From Agarophyton chilense (lineage: Eukaryota; Rhodophyta; Florideophyceae; Gracilariales; Gracilariaceae): DNA of 64,000 nucleotides. Made by a program: the position numbers and the translations under genes. Where the stretch lies: the NCBI GenBank assembly GCA_030374765.1, contig JARGXX010000111.1, forward strand, positions 124,001 through 188,000, written 5' to 3'. Shown here in pieces: positions 23,033 to 34,446 of the stretch. The notes under the pieces are model-generated. The model was not told the DNA's origin, searched no databases, and worked only from the letters and a program-made list of their open reading frames with translations. Every line of letters starts with the position of its first letter. Positions within the stretch are counted from its first letter, which is position 1.

Positions 23033-23960
23033 TTGTGTATCTTACGTCACTTGAGTAAACAATTTATGTCAATGGAAGTACAGGCCACGACCCTTGAGTT
23101 GAGCCGAAGTGCACGCAAAGTAGACAAAAAAGGAAAGCTGGGCGAGCGATGCCTAGATGGTTATGTGAAGGTTAAAAAATTTGCACCGATTGGTGCAGAA
23201 GGAAAAGATCCCAAATAATTGAAGAGGAAGCTCGGCGATATTAAATTGTCGTTTTAGAATGACGTGTACTTTCAAGAAAAAGAAAAAACGAAAATATATA
23301 AAGCTCAAAAGGTGCGTCAGTGGGCAGGGTATGCAAAAAGAATGCATTCGCAGTGTCACACACAGACTGAAATCCTGCTTAAAAATGCAGTTGTTTTGAA
23401 GTATGGTAAATAAAAACACCGAATATTTCATGGGAAGAAAAGTGCATATCAAGGATGAACAGGGCAATCTGAAGTGGCAGGCGAGTGGCTGGCGGGCTCT
23501 ATATAAAATTAATACGGCATTTTTAGTAAAAATAGAAGTGCCGACAAAAGCTTAACCAAAAAACACAGCTTCATAAAAGAAGGGAGCAAAAATTTGACCG
23601 CACATGTAGACGAGAAAGCTTTGAGCTAAATTTCAAACTAAGTTGAGGACATATGCGAAGCGTCAGCAATTTATACGAATTTCTAAAGTGAAAACGGATA
23701 TCAGAAATCTACGGATTATGTTGTAGAGAGATTTGGAAATGAAAAAACGTTCACCAGAATTAGATTTATTTCTACGGGCGAACCAGAATGATTCGCTTTT
23801 GGCTCGCGTCTTACAGAACGTGCATTCGATTCTTATGATGACTTCAACAAGTTAAGTTAGAAATGAAAAAGATTAAAACTACAGAGCGGCTTTTATAGCT
23901 CGAAAACTGAGTATTTTATTTGACGACCACGAAACAGTTTTCAGTGAAACAGAAGGAAAA
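23033..23960 (+). other. Lys-rich decayed coding-like stretch
   Basis: On the plus strand the frame from about 23069 reads as a Lys-rich soluble peptide (TLELSRSARKVDKKGKLGER), stops near 23216, and then similar Lys/Glu-rich pieces continue in varying frames with many stops to about 23960. Composition suggests an old coding region, but AT-rich DNA can mimic Lys-rich frames. Family unknown. Confidence 0.2.
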
Positions 23961-24070
23961 AAGATCAATTCCTTCTGGACTCAGATATATTGTTATTACT
24001 TTTATGAGCAGAAAGTCTTTCGGTGTAAGTTTATTCAAAGGCACGAAACAGCTTTGGATGCTATCATAAC

Positions 24071-24571
24071 TTATGAAAATGTACTGCCAAGCCGAAAAAA
24101 TACGTTGAAGTCGCGCAAACGCCTGTCTTTCGACCCATCTTGCATATCGAAAAAAGTCACATACCGATGAACCTGACAGAAATATTGACTAGGGCCCGTC
24201 ACAGTTCCGCAGAGATAGGCTGTGAGTTCCTCCTCACTGAAAGTTTTGTAAGAGGAAGCAAGAAATCTTTCCAAGAATGCGGCGCCGGAAGCGTTCTTGC
24301 GACGAGTCTGCAGAAGGTACTCCACGAAATTGTCGAACGTGACATAGCGTTTCGGATCCCGAGGGTCTCTGAAATCGGTGTTTGCATCACGGACTGCCAT
24401 GAACGCCCTCCATACGGTTGTAAAACTTTCAGCGTTAATGACGGGGGCTGGGCAACCACGAGCTTGGAACCCTGAACTTGAGGAAGTTGTAGAACTCCCT
24501 TCCCGGGAAAGGGCCTCCATTAGCACGAGCGCACACGGTTTGTTTGAAGAAGGATTGAACGGGAACAGCAC
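24071..24571 (-). CDS. hypothetical protein, 166 codons, open frame
   Basis: The ATG at 24571 runs open to a stop at 24071. The peptide has a Ser-rich head (about residues 18-40), then a globular, well-mixed body with helical segments (VWRAFMAVRDANTDF, FDNFVEYLLQTRRK, FLERFLASSYKTFSEEELTAYL) and an aromatic C-terminal part. No membrane segment or catalytic motif is recognised. A second in-frame ATG lies at residue 18. Codon and residue use is better balanced than in surrounding frames, and this is one of the few long uninterrupted protein-like frames in the window. It may be a single-exon host gene, or the preserved 5' exon of a larger gene. The plus-strand frame at 24378-24707 is its shadow. 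Confidence 0.45.
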   Translation of the reverse strand: MLFPFNPSSNKPCALVLMEALSREGSSTTSSSSGFQARGCPAPVINAESFTTVWRAFMAVRDANTDFRDPRDPKRYVTFDNFVEYLLQTRRKNASGAAFLERFLASSYKTFSEEELTAYLCGTVTGPSQYFCQVHRYVTFFDMQDGSKDRRLRDFNVFFRLGSTFS

Positions 24572-24814
24572 GGCATATCGTTTTGAGTTTCAATGGGTGC
24601 GGAAGTGGGGGGGGAGGGGGGAGGGTCGTAGCAAGAGATGTTTCGTGGCGTTAGACGGCCGTCCGCGGTTCAAAAAAATGTCTCTCGTTAGCAGAGATGC
24701 TAGATAGGCAGGAGATGAGGGTTGGAGTGTGCGGAAACAGTAGAACGGACGACGACGTGGATCAGATGAAGAGTCTTCCTATTTCATCCATGTTCTCAAA
24801 GTCTCCGAACGCTT

Positions 24815-25622
24815 GGGGGCCCCTTTTTGACATTGTCGACGGACAATGTCAAAACCGGTAAGGAAGCGCAGCTGCGGCCACCCAGAAACTTGCATATATA
24901 AATATATCTCACCCATGTAGGGGACGGATCGCCCTTGATCGCCTAAATGAATAGTACCGGCCAGTGAATTGAACCCCCATAGTCGAATGGCCCAAGAATG
25001 GCGATAGTCTATAACTACGGAAACTAGAAAGTGCTCAAACCACCAGTCCCGCTAGCACGGCAGCAATCTTCTCGCAAATTAGGATGATTGGATGGTAGTT
25101 TAAAACATCTTGCAGCCCTTAAAACCGCTTCTATCGCCTTTCAATCGTTTAAAACTTCCCCGCCCGGTTCCACATAGAGAAAGCGTGGCGGATCGTGACG
25201 GCTCCTGGGAGGCTGGTGACTGACGAGGTGGCGACTCGTTTTAATCAGCTCGCAATTACGGAAAGGCAGACCTAAAATATCTACGAGGTATTTTCAGCGT
25301 GTAGTGTCAACGTATACCTATTATACGGGATTGACTGTATATTTCTTGTAATATGCACAGCTAGTTCTGGTGTCTACACACGTAGTAATTACTAAGGATT
25401 GTTAGTTACAGCGGTGGCTGTGTGTCCGATTATTTATACTGTTATCGTTGAAGTTCTCTATATATATCGCGATACCGTTTGTTAGTGCTGGATTCATTTA
25501 CCACTTGGCCAGTGAGCCAGTAGCACCCCCGCTGCACGCAACGGCAAATTGCCGGGTGGGCACAGCTGCGCCTCCGGACTATTTAGTAAATTGTTGGTCG
25601 ACAATATGAAAAAGTGGCCCCC
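24815..25622. mobile_element. small non-autonomous element with palindromic inverted-repeat ends
   Basis: The left end 24815-24840 (GGGGGCCCCTTTTTGACATT and on through GTCGAC) matches the right end 25597-25622 in reverse complement at about 22-23 of 26 bases. Just inside the left end is a perfect 13-bp stem (24825-24837 with 24842-24854, loop GACG). The right end has a decayed counterpart (ACAATTT...GTCGAC). The 0.8-kb interior is non-coding. This fits a MITE-like or fold-back DNA element. No clear target duplication flanks it. Confidence 0.5.
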
Positions 25623-25647
25623 TAAAAGAAACCAAAAATCAACATTG

Positions 25648-25691
25648 AGAGGGCCATTTTTTGATATTGTCGGGCGCCAATGTCAAAATTG
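25648..25691 (+). repeat. third copy of the palindromic element end
   Basis: The segment from 25648 repeats the left-end sequence (GAGGGCC, a T run, GATATTGTCG) followed by its partner arm CAATGTCAAAATTGG. It lies only 25 bases beyond the right end of the 0.8-kb element and has the same orientation as that element's left end. It could be the left end of a second, perhaps larger element running rightward. No matching right end was located. Confidence 0.5.
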
Positions 25692-26026
25692 GTCTCCCCT
25701 TGGTTACCAGAAATGGCGGGGTGGTACCGAGTATAGGAGAGCGTGTGGAAAGTGCGCAGTCAGAGAAAAAGTTCCCAAACTGAATACAACCTGCTTACTT
25801 CCCCGAAACGAATCGAAGGGCACCAACCGGGCCATTGCGCAGCGTTAATGGCATATGTCAGTGCGCGTTTCATTTAGAAACCTTCCGGAAGAGGTCTCGC
25901 AGTTCCGTGGCGCCTCTTGAAATGATACCTACCCAGCAGTCGTTTAGTCCCGTTGTCCGTGCGACCGTCTGTGATAGGTTCCGCAATTCTGTGGCGCATA
26001 TCTAGGCCCCTCATCGATCGTATGGA
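25692..26026. other. spacer, no gene seen
   Basis: Lies between the third palindromic end and the next coding-like region. No frame with support. Confidence 0.4.
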
Positions 26027-29000
26027 ATGGGTCACGTGATGGTGAAGAAGAACACGAACGACGACAACAGAAGGCTCAATCTGAGATCTCCACGATCTAA
26101 GGCGCCTGTTTGGACAGCTCTGAAGAACCCCATGCCTACGACGCGCAGCGGTGAAACGCAGTGGACGCCGAAACCAGGGAAAGAGATGACTTTGGGGGTG
26201 GCCACGCCGAATGGTGTGACGAAGGGCGCTGGGAATGCTTGCGTTCGGGGTGACCATGATGCCAAGTGTCAGGCGACGGGTTATTCAGTCAGGAATTTGC
26301 ATGCACACAATCTGGTCGGTAAAGGAAGACCTTGTGGTCGTGTGGAAGGTGTTTATTTTAGAGGAGAAACAAATGGAATTCCCCTATCGGTTCAAGATCA
26401 ATGATACCGTGCCGGACACTTTGTGGAATATGCACAGCAACGCTTTCTATTGTTGGGCCGTCAATATGATTAAAACGTATGGTCATGAAGCCGAAACAGC
26501 TCGACCGAATCCAACGTCCACTCCGTCTCCATCACTAGCGAGGACACTTTCCACCAAGATGCTGAATGGTAACAGCGCAGCAAAGGCGAAGTCTAAGTCG
26601 ACTCTACAACCTACTACCGTGAGCGACGAGGACGGAGATGAGATGGTACGCAAGGGATCGTGGCGTCTTAGTTTCAAGACGACTGGCGCCACCGGGAACG
26701 CGAAGGTTGTAAAACTGCGCGACCCGATCAAAGCACCGAGCGCGACTCTCATTGTCACTCCGTCAAAACTCTCGTTTAAACCTGCAACGAGCAGTGAGGA
26801 AAGTGGGCTTCAAATAGAATCTCCGGACACTGTCGTTTCCCGATTACCGAAGGCTCTATGGACGGGTTGCGGCGAGGGTGAGAGCCAAGCAGCGCATCAA
26901 AATAAAGTGGCCGAAGCGATTGTAGTGGCAGGAAGCAGCGCGCCAATGGAATTAGTTGAAGTGGTGTCCCAAAAGCAGCCTGTTGCGGGAAGAGAGGGTT
27001 GTGGTAATGGTGAGGTGTAGTTCGTGGGTTCGAGGGTTTCGGATACCGAGGCTGAGGTTGACTTCTTCGGAAAGGGAGATGAGCTGCATTCCGATGATTT
27101 CGACGAAAGACTACTGGATTCCAGTTTTGACACGAATTTTTACACATAAGATACGTTGTTTGTGGACATTGCCCTCATTTAGAGTCAAGAAAACGGTGCG
27201 TGAGAATTGGACATAGCTCACAAGAAGAATGTCGATAATCTAATTGAGCTCTGCGGAATCTTGGGGTCTTTTGGAAACTTGAGTTTTGCGATTCTGGGTC
27301 CGAAGAATGCAGGGGAAGAATATTTTCAGGGGACTTCAATCGTCGTTAAGTGTACTTTGGTGGACGGATTACATCGTTTGAATGTGTACCTCGAGCTAAC
27401 GGAATGGAATGCAACACTTGTGGATCTCTTTCGCCGGCCGAGTGTATCGTTTTGGAGACCAGTTGATGGGCCGCCAATGAACATGTCTGAGGTGATATCA
27501 ATTGGAAATGTGCTGAACGATACGTTTGCTGCGGCAAGAGAGACGTCATTTCGAGACAAAATCCATTCCATTCCTTCGTTTAGGAAAACTATCGAGGAGT
27601 ACGGGAACGTGGACATCAAGAACGTCTCGCGCACAATGCTTCGTCGTGCCTTGTTGAAGCGCAAGATCAAAGGCTTGTCAAACCCGAAGAACATGTTGCG
27701 CTTCGCTGACATGATTTGAGAATGTACTTGGACAATGGCTTTATTTCGAAGATGAAGGAAATGTGTTTTAAGTACCCGGAGCTGGGCATTACGCACTTTT
27801 CGAATGAGAAGTTCTTCAAACTTAAGGTCAACTGTATGAATTTCGCGCTGGAAGTTCTGCAGGTGCAGTATGACGTGCCACAGGCATCGAGAGGAACTCC
27901 GTCATTTCCTTAGAGAGAATGATTCACTTCTCTTAAATGACGACGAAGAGGCAGAAGAAGACCCAAAACTTCCAAATATGAAGAAGTTCGATGATGAAGT
28001 ACCTCAGATTCCCCCAGAAAGTTTGCTGAAGGTCGAGGAGGATAATTAAGTGAGAGACTTAGATTGGGTGAAGTACGTTAACATGTTGCCCAGCAGGTGG
28101 CGGCCAGCAACTGAGAATGTCAACACGTGCTTCGCCCGAACGATATACGGCGTGTTCACCACGCCTTTTCTGGCATGAAGCGTTCTAGAAGGTGTACAAC
28201 ATATAGAAACTGGAGAGGAAAGCGTTGGGAGAGGGTGCCGTGGTACTGAAGCAAGATGACCACATCAGACTCTGGTAGCGGGCCATAAGCGAGGACAACT
28301 ACGTAATGGTGTACTTCGCGAAGAAAACTAGCGAACTGAATAAGTGTGGATTCTGTGCGTTAGAAAGGTTTTGAGTGGATGACGGGATCGAAGACCAGGT
28401 TAATTCGGAGAGCGAATTGATGGATGGTAATGTGAGTGAGAAGGTGCTTGGATTCTTCGAAGAATACTTCAGTTTCCAAGAAGATATTCGAGAAGCAGAG
28501 AACCGTCAGTATCGGGACCCATTTTCATTGCAGGGGAGCCAGCTGTTCAAACGGGCCGACTCACAGGGTCCACCAGGTATATGAAGACGCGGAGGGAAAT
28601 TGCGGACGAGATGAAAAGAGCGGGGGAGACTCACTGGGTGGCGAAGGGGCGTGCTATTTTGGATGCGTGCATGGGTCAGATATGTGTGTGCTTGGGATTG
28701 GAAGACAATGTGATGTCGGAGCATAAGATGTATGCACCGAAGACGGGAGGTAGGGTGCTGTGTACTGGTCGAGGCTGCACTACGCAGAAGCTGCATACCG
28801 ACATTCAGACACTGACAATCCCCGGAGAAGCTGAGAGGGAAGATTCCTGGATACTTCATATTAGCTTCTGGTAAGTATTCATTCCCATTGTATGTGTGCG
28901 CGAGGTCCCACAAGCACTCCGCAAAAACAAATGCGGAGTTTGAAGCGGTTTCTGGAAGATATGCCACAAGGAAGTTCAGAGTACCGCCGTTATCTATCTT

Positions 29001-29416
29001 CATTAGAACAGGAGATGTGTCCCGTGGGGGGGGGGGGCAGGGAGCAGAGATGCGATCATGGCGCAGAATTTCTGTTCCGGGACCATATGTAAATGGTACC
29101 GAAGGAGTACAGCCTTTCGGATGCGGATCAAATTCAGTCGAATTTCAGAACGAGGTTTATGGGCGATGAAGAGCTGAGACAAAAGGACAAAAATGGAATG
29201 AAGGGATATATACTATTGATACAAGTGGGCAGCGAGGAAGAGGGCTCTGTTAATAATGGAGTGACAGGAGATCGTTTAAAAGAGGGCAAGGACTCAGAGA
29301 GCGGAAGCGACGGGGATTATGACCCCAATGCTGATGGAAATGATAACGAGATCGATAAGATTTATACTCAAAAGGGGGGTGAGAAGGGAAATGAAGATAT
29401 GGAAGAGGATAATTAG
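26027..29416 (+). pseudogene. large unrecognised gene remnant with 2OG-Fe(II) oxygenase-like C-terminal part
   Basis: Protein-like composition persists on the plus strand for 3.4 kb over several frames. Pieces in order: a basic head (26027-26400); a soluble piece with a Pro/Ser-rich linker (about 26300-27020); a well-formed domain (27207-27720) with LVDGLHRLNVYLEL, a PPMNMSEV motif and a basic helix (MLRRALLKRKIKGL); a short helical piece and acidic linker (27720-28050); a piece at 28190-28580; then 28581-28870 with LCTGRGCTTQKLHTD, and 28892-29160 with PPLSIFIRTGDVSRGGGG. The H-x-D followed about 80-90 residues later by a GD-x-x-x-GG segment is the layout of 2-oxoglutarate/Fe(II) oxygenases, though the expected distal His is not obvious. 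A last frame (29093-29416) is strongly acidic. It has several breaks. It could be a host gene or the gene of a large unknown mobile element. Confidence 0.4.
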
Positions 29417-29607
29417 TGAGAAGTACTTTTCAGTAGTGGAGAGCGATTAGCAACCTCGTAAACAATTCATTGTTCTAAATGATTTATCTAGGGCGAATTA
29501 TCTTTGCTGTATTCTCCAAGGGAGTTTTTTACATTTCTTTCAGGCCTTTAAGCTCAAAAACGCGTAGCACTCGTGCGTTTGAATGTCTTTTTTCACTTTC
29601 ACTTGTT

Positions 29608-29676
29608 GCGTAAGAACAGGATTGATGATAAGATAGATATTGAATATCTATCTTATCATCAATTCCGTTCTCACCC
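29608..29676. repeat. palindrome: perfect 20-bp arms, 3-bp loop, longer imperfect stem
   Basis: Arms 29621-29640 and 29644-29663 are exact reverse complements (ATTGATGATAAGATAGATAT) around the loop TGA. Pairing continues outward imperfectly for about 13 more bases on each side (GTAAGAACAGG with TCCGTTCTCAC). This is far longer than expected by chance. It may be a fold-back element or two inverted transposon ends joined head to head. Confidence 0.8.
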
Positions 29677-30118
29677 CCTTCAAAAAACTCCCCACATTTC
29701 GAAGTGCCCTTTATAAACTCTTTCTTCTTCTTCCCGTCTTCCTCATCAACCTTTCCTTACCCACGTCCAACACTCTTTGTGGAAGTGGGAGAAAGACGTT
29801 GAAGAAGAGAGAAGGAAGTGTACTGGACGACTTCTACGAGTTGCGATTTTCGGAAAGGGAAACGCCATCTTCGCTCAGATGATCGTTGTTGTAGGAGCTA
29901 CCATTTTGATATCAGTTGATGTGGGAAGGGTTTGAGCCATACCGCCGTTACTCACATCTAGCTTCTGTCATCCCAACATCCATAGTAAACTAGCAGCGTC
30001 TTGGCCAGTCGTTTTTCATTCATAAGTTAGAGGGTGTTGTTCTAGAATCGAAATCCAAGTCTAGCTGGCACTCTAAAAAATAAATAAAAATTGCACCTGC
30101 ATCCGCCATTCGCCATTT
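29677..30118. other. no supported gene
   Basis: Between the palindrome and the copia relic. A short plus-strand frame at 29640-29882 starts inside the palindrome and has no domain. The 5' end and LTR of the copia relic should lie here but were not recognised. Confidence 0.35.
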
Positions 30119-31520
30119 TTGGCAGATGTTTTGCCGGATATTTTGCTGCATGCAAGTGTGGCTGCTACTACTATTTCGAGAACACAGACGCAGGTCAAGA
30201 AGTGTGACGACGAATCTCTTAATCTCAAGGCACGCATTGCAGTGCACGGAAACAAAGATAGAGACAAATATACTCCTCAACAACGATTCATCTACCTGTC
30301 CTTCGGTAGTAATCCAAATTCTATTATCTCTGACAACCGTTTCCAAGTAGACGCTTGACAAGATTGGCTTCAAGAGTGCCTTTCTGCAAACTGACGCCAA
30401 ACTTGATGTCTATATGATACTGCCACGACAGTGTAAGTCTAGGTATCACCAATATTGGTTGTTGCTTTCCGCTGCATGTGGACTAACTGATACAGGTGCT
30501 GAGTGGCAGCAGCTTAGTGACGATGTGATCAGAGGTTTCGGATTCGAGAAGCTGTTGTACGTTCTGCAACTTTTTTACAGCACCGAAGATGGTCGCATCT
30601 CCATCATTGCTCTCAAAGTCGTAGATGACATTCTTTTTTCTTCTGAAAAAAAAACTTGTCCTTACTCATCGAAAAGATTGGAAGTGAGTATAATTTAGGG
30701 ACTATTGTGCATGGTCCAGGACAGCTCCACTTTTACGTACTTTTGGTACATTAGAACGACGACAGCACAATCTCTGTTGATGGTAAGGAGAATTTGCAAG
30801 CCTTCGAAAGTTATGAACTGAGTAGACAACGACGCAAACACTCTGAAGAATTTCTCAACAATATCGAAGCCTCAGCATTTGGCTGGATGAACAGCTCCAT
30901 AGGTTGGCTAGTCATCGCTGCCTCTCCCTTCTGTGCCTACGATGCGAGCTTTCTGCAGCAGAAGAGACCTTCTCCGCTCGTCAAAGACCTCATTGCTCAA
31001 ATTAACGTTTTGAAGCAGTTGAAAAGATGCGGTTCAACACTGTATTACACCACACCGACAGAAAAACTGGAATATTAAGGGTCTATAGTTGTGTTCTGCG
31101 ATGCCAGTGGAAAAAGTGACCATGGACAGCTTGGAATTTTTAAAGGGCTGTTGTTTGCAGAACTTCGCCTCGAATCTGTCTTTCGCACGATCCTTTAGGC
31201 TCGCACAAAATCCGTCAAACGATGTTGTCAATTGGCTCTGGCGAGATTTCAGCGGCCGGTGAAGCTATTGGTAAGGAGAAAGTACTCGTTAACGCTCTTC
31301 GAATCATTTTCGGTATGGAAATTGAAGTTTGGATAGTTTTCGACTGTGAGGACCTGTATGGAACTTTGTCTACCTGCTGAAATGCAACTGATCGATCCAT
31401 TTGAAGAGATTTCAGCGTGATTAGATACAAATTTGAGACTGGGAAAATCGACCGCAGGGTGTGGATTCCAGAAAAATACAACCACGCAGACCCTCTCACA
31501 AAAACTGAAAGCCAAATGGT
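30119..31520 (+). mobile_element. Ty1/copia retroelement relic (reverse transcriptase to RNase H end)
   Basis: A fossil copia-type pol on the plus strand. Signs in order: the start of the RT domain (LNLKARIAVHGNKDRDK, then SAFLQTDAKLDVYM), the middle of RT (LSAACGLTDTGAEWQQL, ALKVVDDILF), the connection region (SIGWLVIAASPFC), an RNase H segment (VVFCDASGK), and the typical copia C-terminal string WIPEKYNHADPLTK. Gag, protease and integrase are not recognised and LTRs were not found, so this is a 5'-incomplete relic. It is broken, with many breaks, and looks old. Confidence 0.75.
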
Positions 31521-32008
31521 TTAGAGTCTTCAGCTACTGCTCTATTCGGGTGGGATCTCAAGCGATTTATCCAGCGCGTTGTGCATTCGCTCAGAGAAGT
31601 CTAGCAGAAAATTGGTTTACGAAGAGGGATAAGTATAGAATTCATGTTCTCGTGTTATATCCAGTCGATGAGCTCTTGCAATTGAGGCTTATACTGATGT
31701 GGAGCCATACGTGTGCAGATTGATTTGCAAATTTGTAACGATCTACTGTGAGAACTGTAGATGAAATGAGTTCAACCGTCTCGAGCAGCTCCCTTTATAG
31801 ATCTCTAGTGATGATAGTGATGGTTAGGTCGTCGATGGGTAGCAGTTTTGACTCGGAGGCGCTCCAATTGGTTCGCTTAAAGACCAGTATTTTGATATTC
31901 AAAATTGAATTCGGGAAGTCATACGCCACCTTCTCGTCAGAAAAGATGAGGGTGAACGAAAGTTGCTGAGAAAATTCGTCACCTCTCTCTCCTGCATGGC
32001 ATCGGTCT
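31521..32008. other. no supported gene
   Basis: 3' flank of the copia relic. No LTR boundary or supported frame seen. Confidence 0.35.
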
Positions 32009-33409
32009 TCACACTGGTGACTTTTTCCCTTGCCAAGCGAGTCTTTGCCTCGTTCTTTTTACTGTTTTCGTTTTTAATAGGGGTCTTGACCGCGGATCAT
32101 CTCGTCGCAGTCTCTTCAGTATTAGATGGCGAGTAAATCCCTCATCTCGCACATCTTTTATGCCAACGTTGTCGCTTTGGATCGCTTTCACAGAGTGCTC
32201 ACCTCACTCGTGCAATGGAGCTTGGTTTTGCAATCCAAAAAGTCCACGCGTTGAAATCCCTGCTTTTCGCAGCCGAAACCATTCATATCGAAGGGCTTGG
32301 AGCTGGTTCCGCCTTCATGGGTTCGAGAGGTTGGCCAAAATCGAGCTCATGAACCCGCGCGGTTGTGGCATGCGTGCAGTGATAACGACGGACCGCATTA
32401 TTGACACACAACACTGGTCTTTGTTAGTTTGCCTAGCCTTCGGTACGAGATGAACGTGCTTCATGTCTTCATCACTTACCGCTTTCAAGCAGCCCACTTA
32501 CAATACTTTCTCTTTTACGAGATTGTACATGTGGAAAGCGTTAAAGTCCCACAGGGTAGCTTCTTCGGCTTCCTGGCCGTAAAACGTTTCCATCATGAAT
32601 CAATGAACGTAATCGCAGCATCCGAAAAACTCTGAATTGGCTTGTATCTGCCTTTCAAAATAAGTCTTTGAATTTTTTGCATGAATATTATCTATGTTTC
32701 TCAAAGCCTCGTGCTCGAGCATCCCCCACTGAATGCACATTTGACATGTGTCTATTATATGTCCTCCCATTTCTCCCAGTCGTCTCCATCAAACTTCTCA
32801 CTCCTATCTTTGAAGCGCGTTGCAAGGATGAAAAGCACACTGACAGCATGAGGAGGGATGCATTCTCACTCGGAGATTTGGGTAGGGTAGACGTAAAACC
32901 TCTGTTTGAAACTGGCATATATCAGTCACGGTTTCATGGTCCCGGTTGATCTCCATGCGGAGATCTCGAACATTGTCGGGGATACGGGGGGAATTGCAGT
33001 ATATTCCTGTTCGGCCTAGTGCCCTGTGCTTAGCCGTTCGGTCTGTCACCAAAATACGCCACCGCAGTTTGGTCTGAGATGGCACGATGAGCAAAGAACT
33101 AAGGTGACTGGAACGGGCGTAGGTGGTCTTGGCGTGTGCTTGACTGAAATTCGCTCCTGGCGAGGTTCATCTGTGTCTTTCTCAGACTAGATATCCTGGC
33201 CTCCACGAATTCTCTATCACGGTCGACGGCATCCTGCATTGACCCGTCATCTGAGTAGAAGGATGCCAAAACACACCTGATTCGTAGTCGCCAGCGTTTC
33301 TGTATCGAACCTTCGCGAGCCCAGAAGAGGTCACGAAGCTCCCTATGCAATCCAGGCGCTGTGCTGCCATGGACAGCTCACAAGAGGACAGACTTTCTAG
33401 TGGCATCAT
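32009..33409 (-). other. coding-like minus-strand stretch, unrecognised
   Basis: Minus-strand frames at 33409-33182, 33350-33099, 33094-32804, 32497-32315 and 32191-32009 have protein-like composition, including a charged helical segment (DAVDRDREFVEARISSLRK) and a basic C-terminal stretch (KTKTVKRTRQRL). They may be parts of one decayed gene, possibly the gag or 5' pol end of another retroelement running opposite to the copia relic. No signature motif decides this. Confidence 0.25.
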
Positions 33410-33998
33410 TTTAAAAAAATAATTGCTGAGGTCTTCTCCCGTCTCGCTCCTGCGATCATCTGGCTCATCTCATGGTGAATGAAGTCTTGCTTGGGGCTCT
33501 TGGCTTCAGCGATCCCTTAGAAGTGTTGGACTTCACAATATAAAGGGTCGCTAAGCTTTTTGTGTACCGAGGTGTTATGATTCAATTACGGTAGTGTCTT
33601 ACATAGCAGTTACCCTTCTGCGATAGGAGTCGTGCCATAAATCGCGTCATCCGTCCGTTTTCCATAATATTTTTGCCATTTTCGATGCGGAAGACAGTCC
33701 AAACGTCAACTCACAATTCAGGAATATTGTCATACTAAAGCTGCAGAACTACAGCGAAGGATCACATTGAATCGATAGATCTTTTGAAGGGATGATTTAA
33801 AAGAGATAAAATTTTGAGAATTGAGCGCCGTACTCTAATACGCTTCCTCGCCGCCTAGTTTATTGACTACAATACAAGAGGCTTAAGACAGAGATACAAT
33901 GCGCCTGAGAGAACAGAGTTGCCTACCAGTATGTAAGTATGTAGGCTACTTTTACCGCTTTCGGCCCACGACGGTTGGTAGCGCCCTTTCTCTCTGCA
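33410..33998. other. no supported gene
   Basis: AT-rich, no frame of note. It ends at the target duplication (33994-33998) of the solo LTR. Confidence 0.4.
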
Positions 33999-34446
33999 TG
34001 TAACGCAATGACGGATTGAGTCAGTATACCGGTCTCGAGCGGTAGTAGCGTGGTAGAGCGGGTCCTAAGGATCGAATCCTTGACGGCGGCACTCCCAGAG
34101 TACTTGGTGCAATGGGCTGGCGTTTATTGCGTAGTCCTACAGGTTGGAGCTACAGAAAAGAGAGCTTGAAGACCAACGGGTGGAACTAATATACTACAGG
34201 GTGTTATTTATTATCCAGACGGTGCCTGCCGTACTCTTGAAGGAGAAGCGTCACTCGAGCCAAGTAAATAGTACTGGCGAGGATCTGAGATCTCCCTGGC
34301 ACTGTAGTATTAATATATTAACCTAATTAAATTAAATTAATAATCTAAATGAGTCCAGCGAAGGTCGACCCGTCCACGTGTCATCTTCAAGATCCTTCAA
34401 GGCCCGGCGGCCTACAGGGCTCAACCGCTATCACCGCTCCTTCACA
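33999..34446 (-). repeat. solo LTR of the 445-bp gypsy LTR family
   Basis: A 448-bp sequence starting TGTAAC and ending TTCACA on the plus strand, homologous over its full length to the LTRs at 54448 and 62580 and the solo copy at 57631. It is flanked by an exact 5-bp duplication CTGCA (33994-33998 and 34447-34451), the hallmark of integrase-mediated insertion. No internal region is attached, so it is a solo LTR left by LTR-LTR recombination. Strand follows the coding direction of the full element. It is most like the 57631 copy (shared run ATTAACCTAATTAAA-like and GGCCCGGCGG). Confidence 0.85.

Noticed and set aside
29026-29037. Run of about 12 G as a regulatory or quadruplex signal
   Set aside because: A single homopolymer run inside a decayed frame; probably slippage or an assembly-prone site, with no further support.
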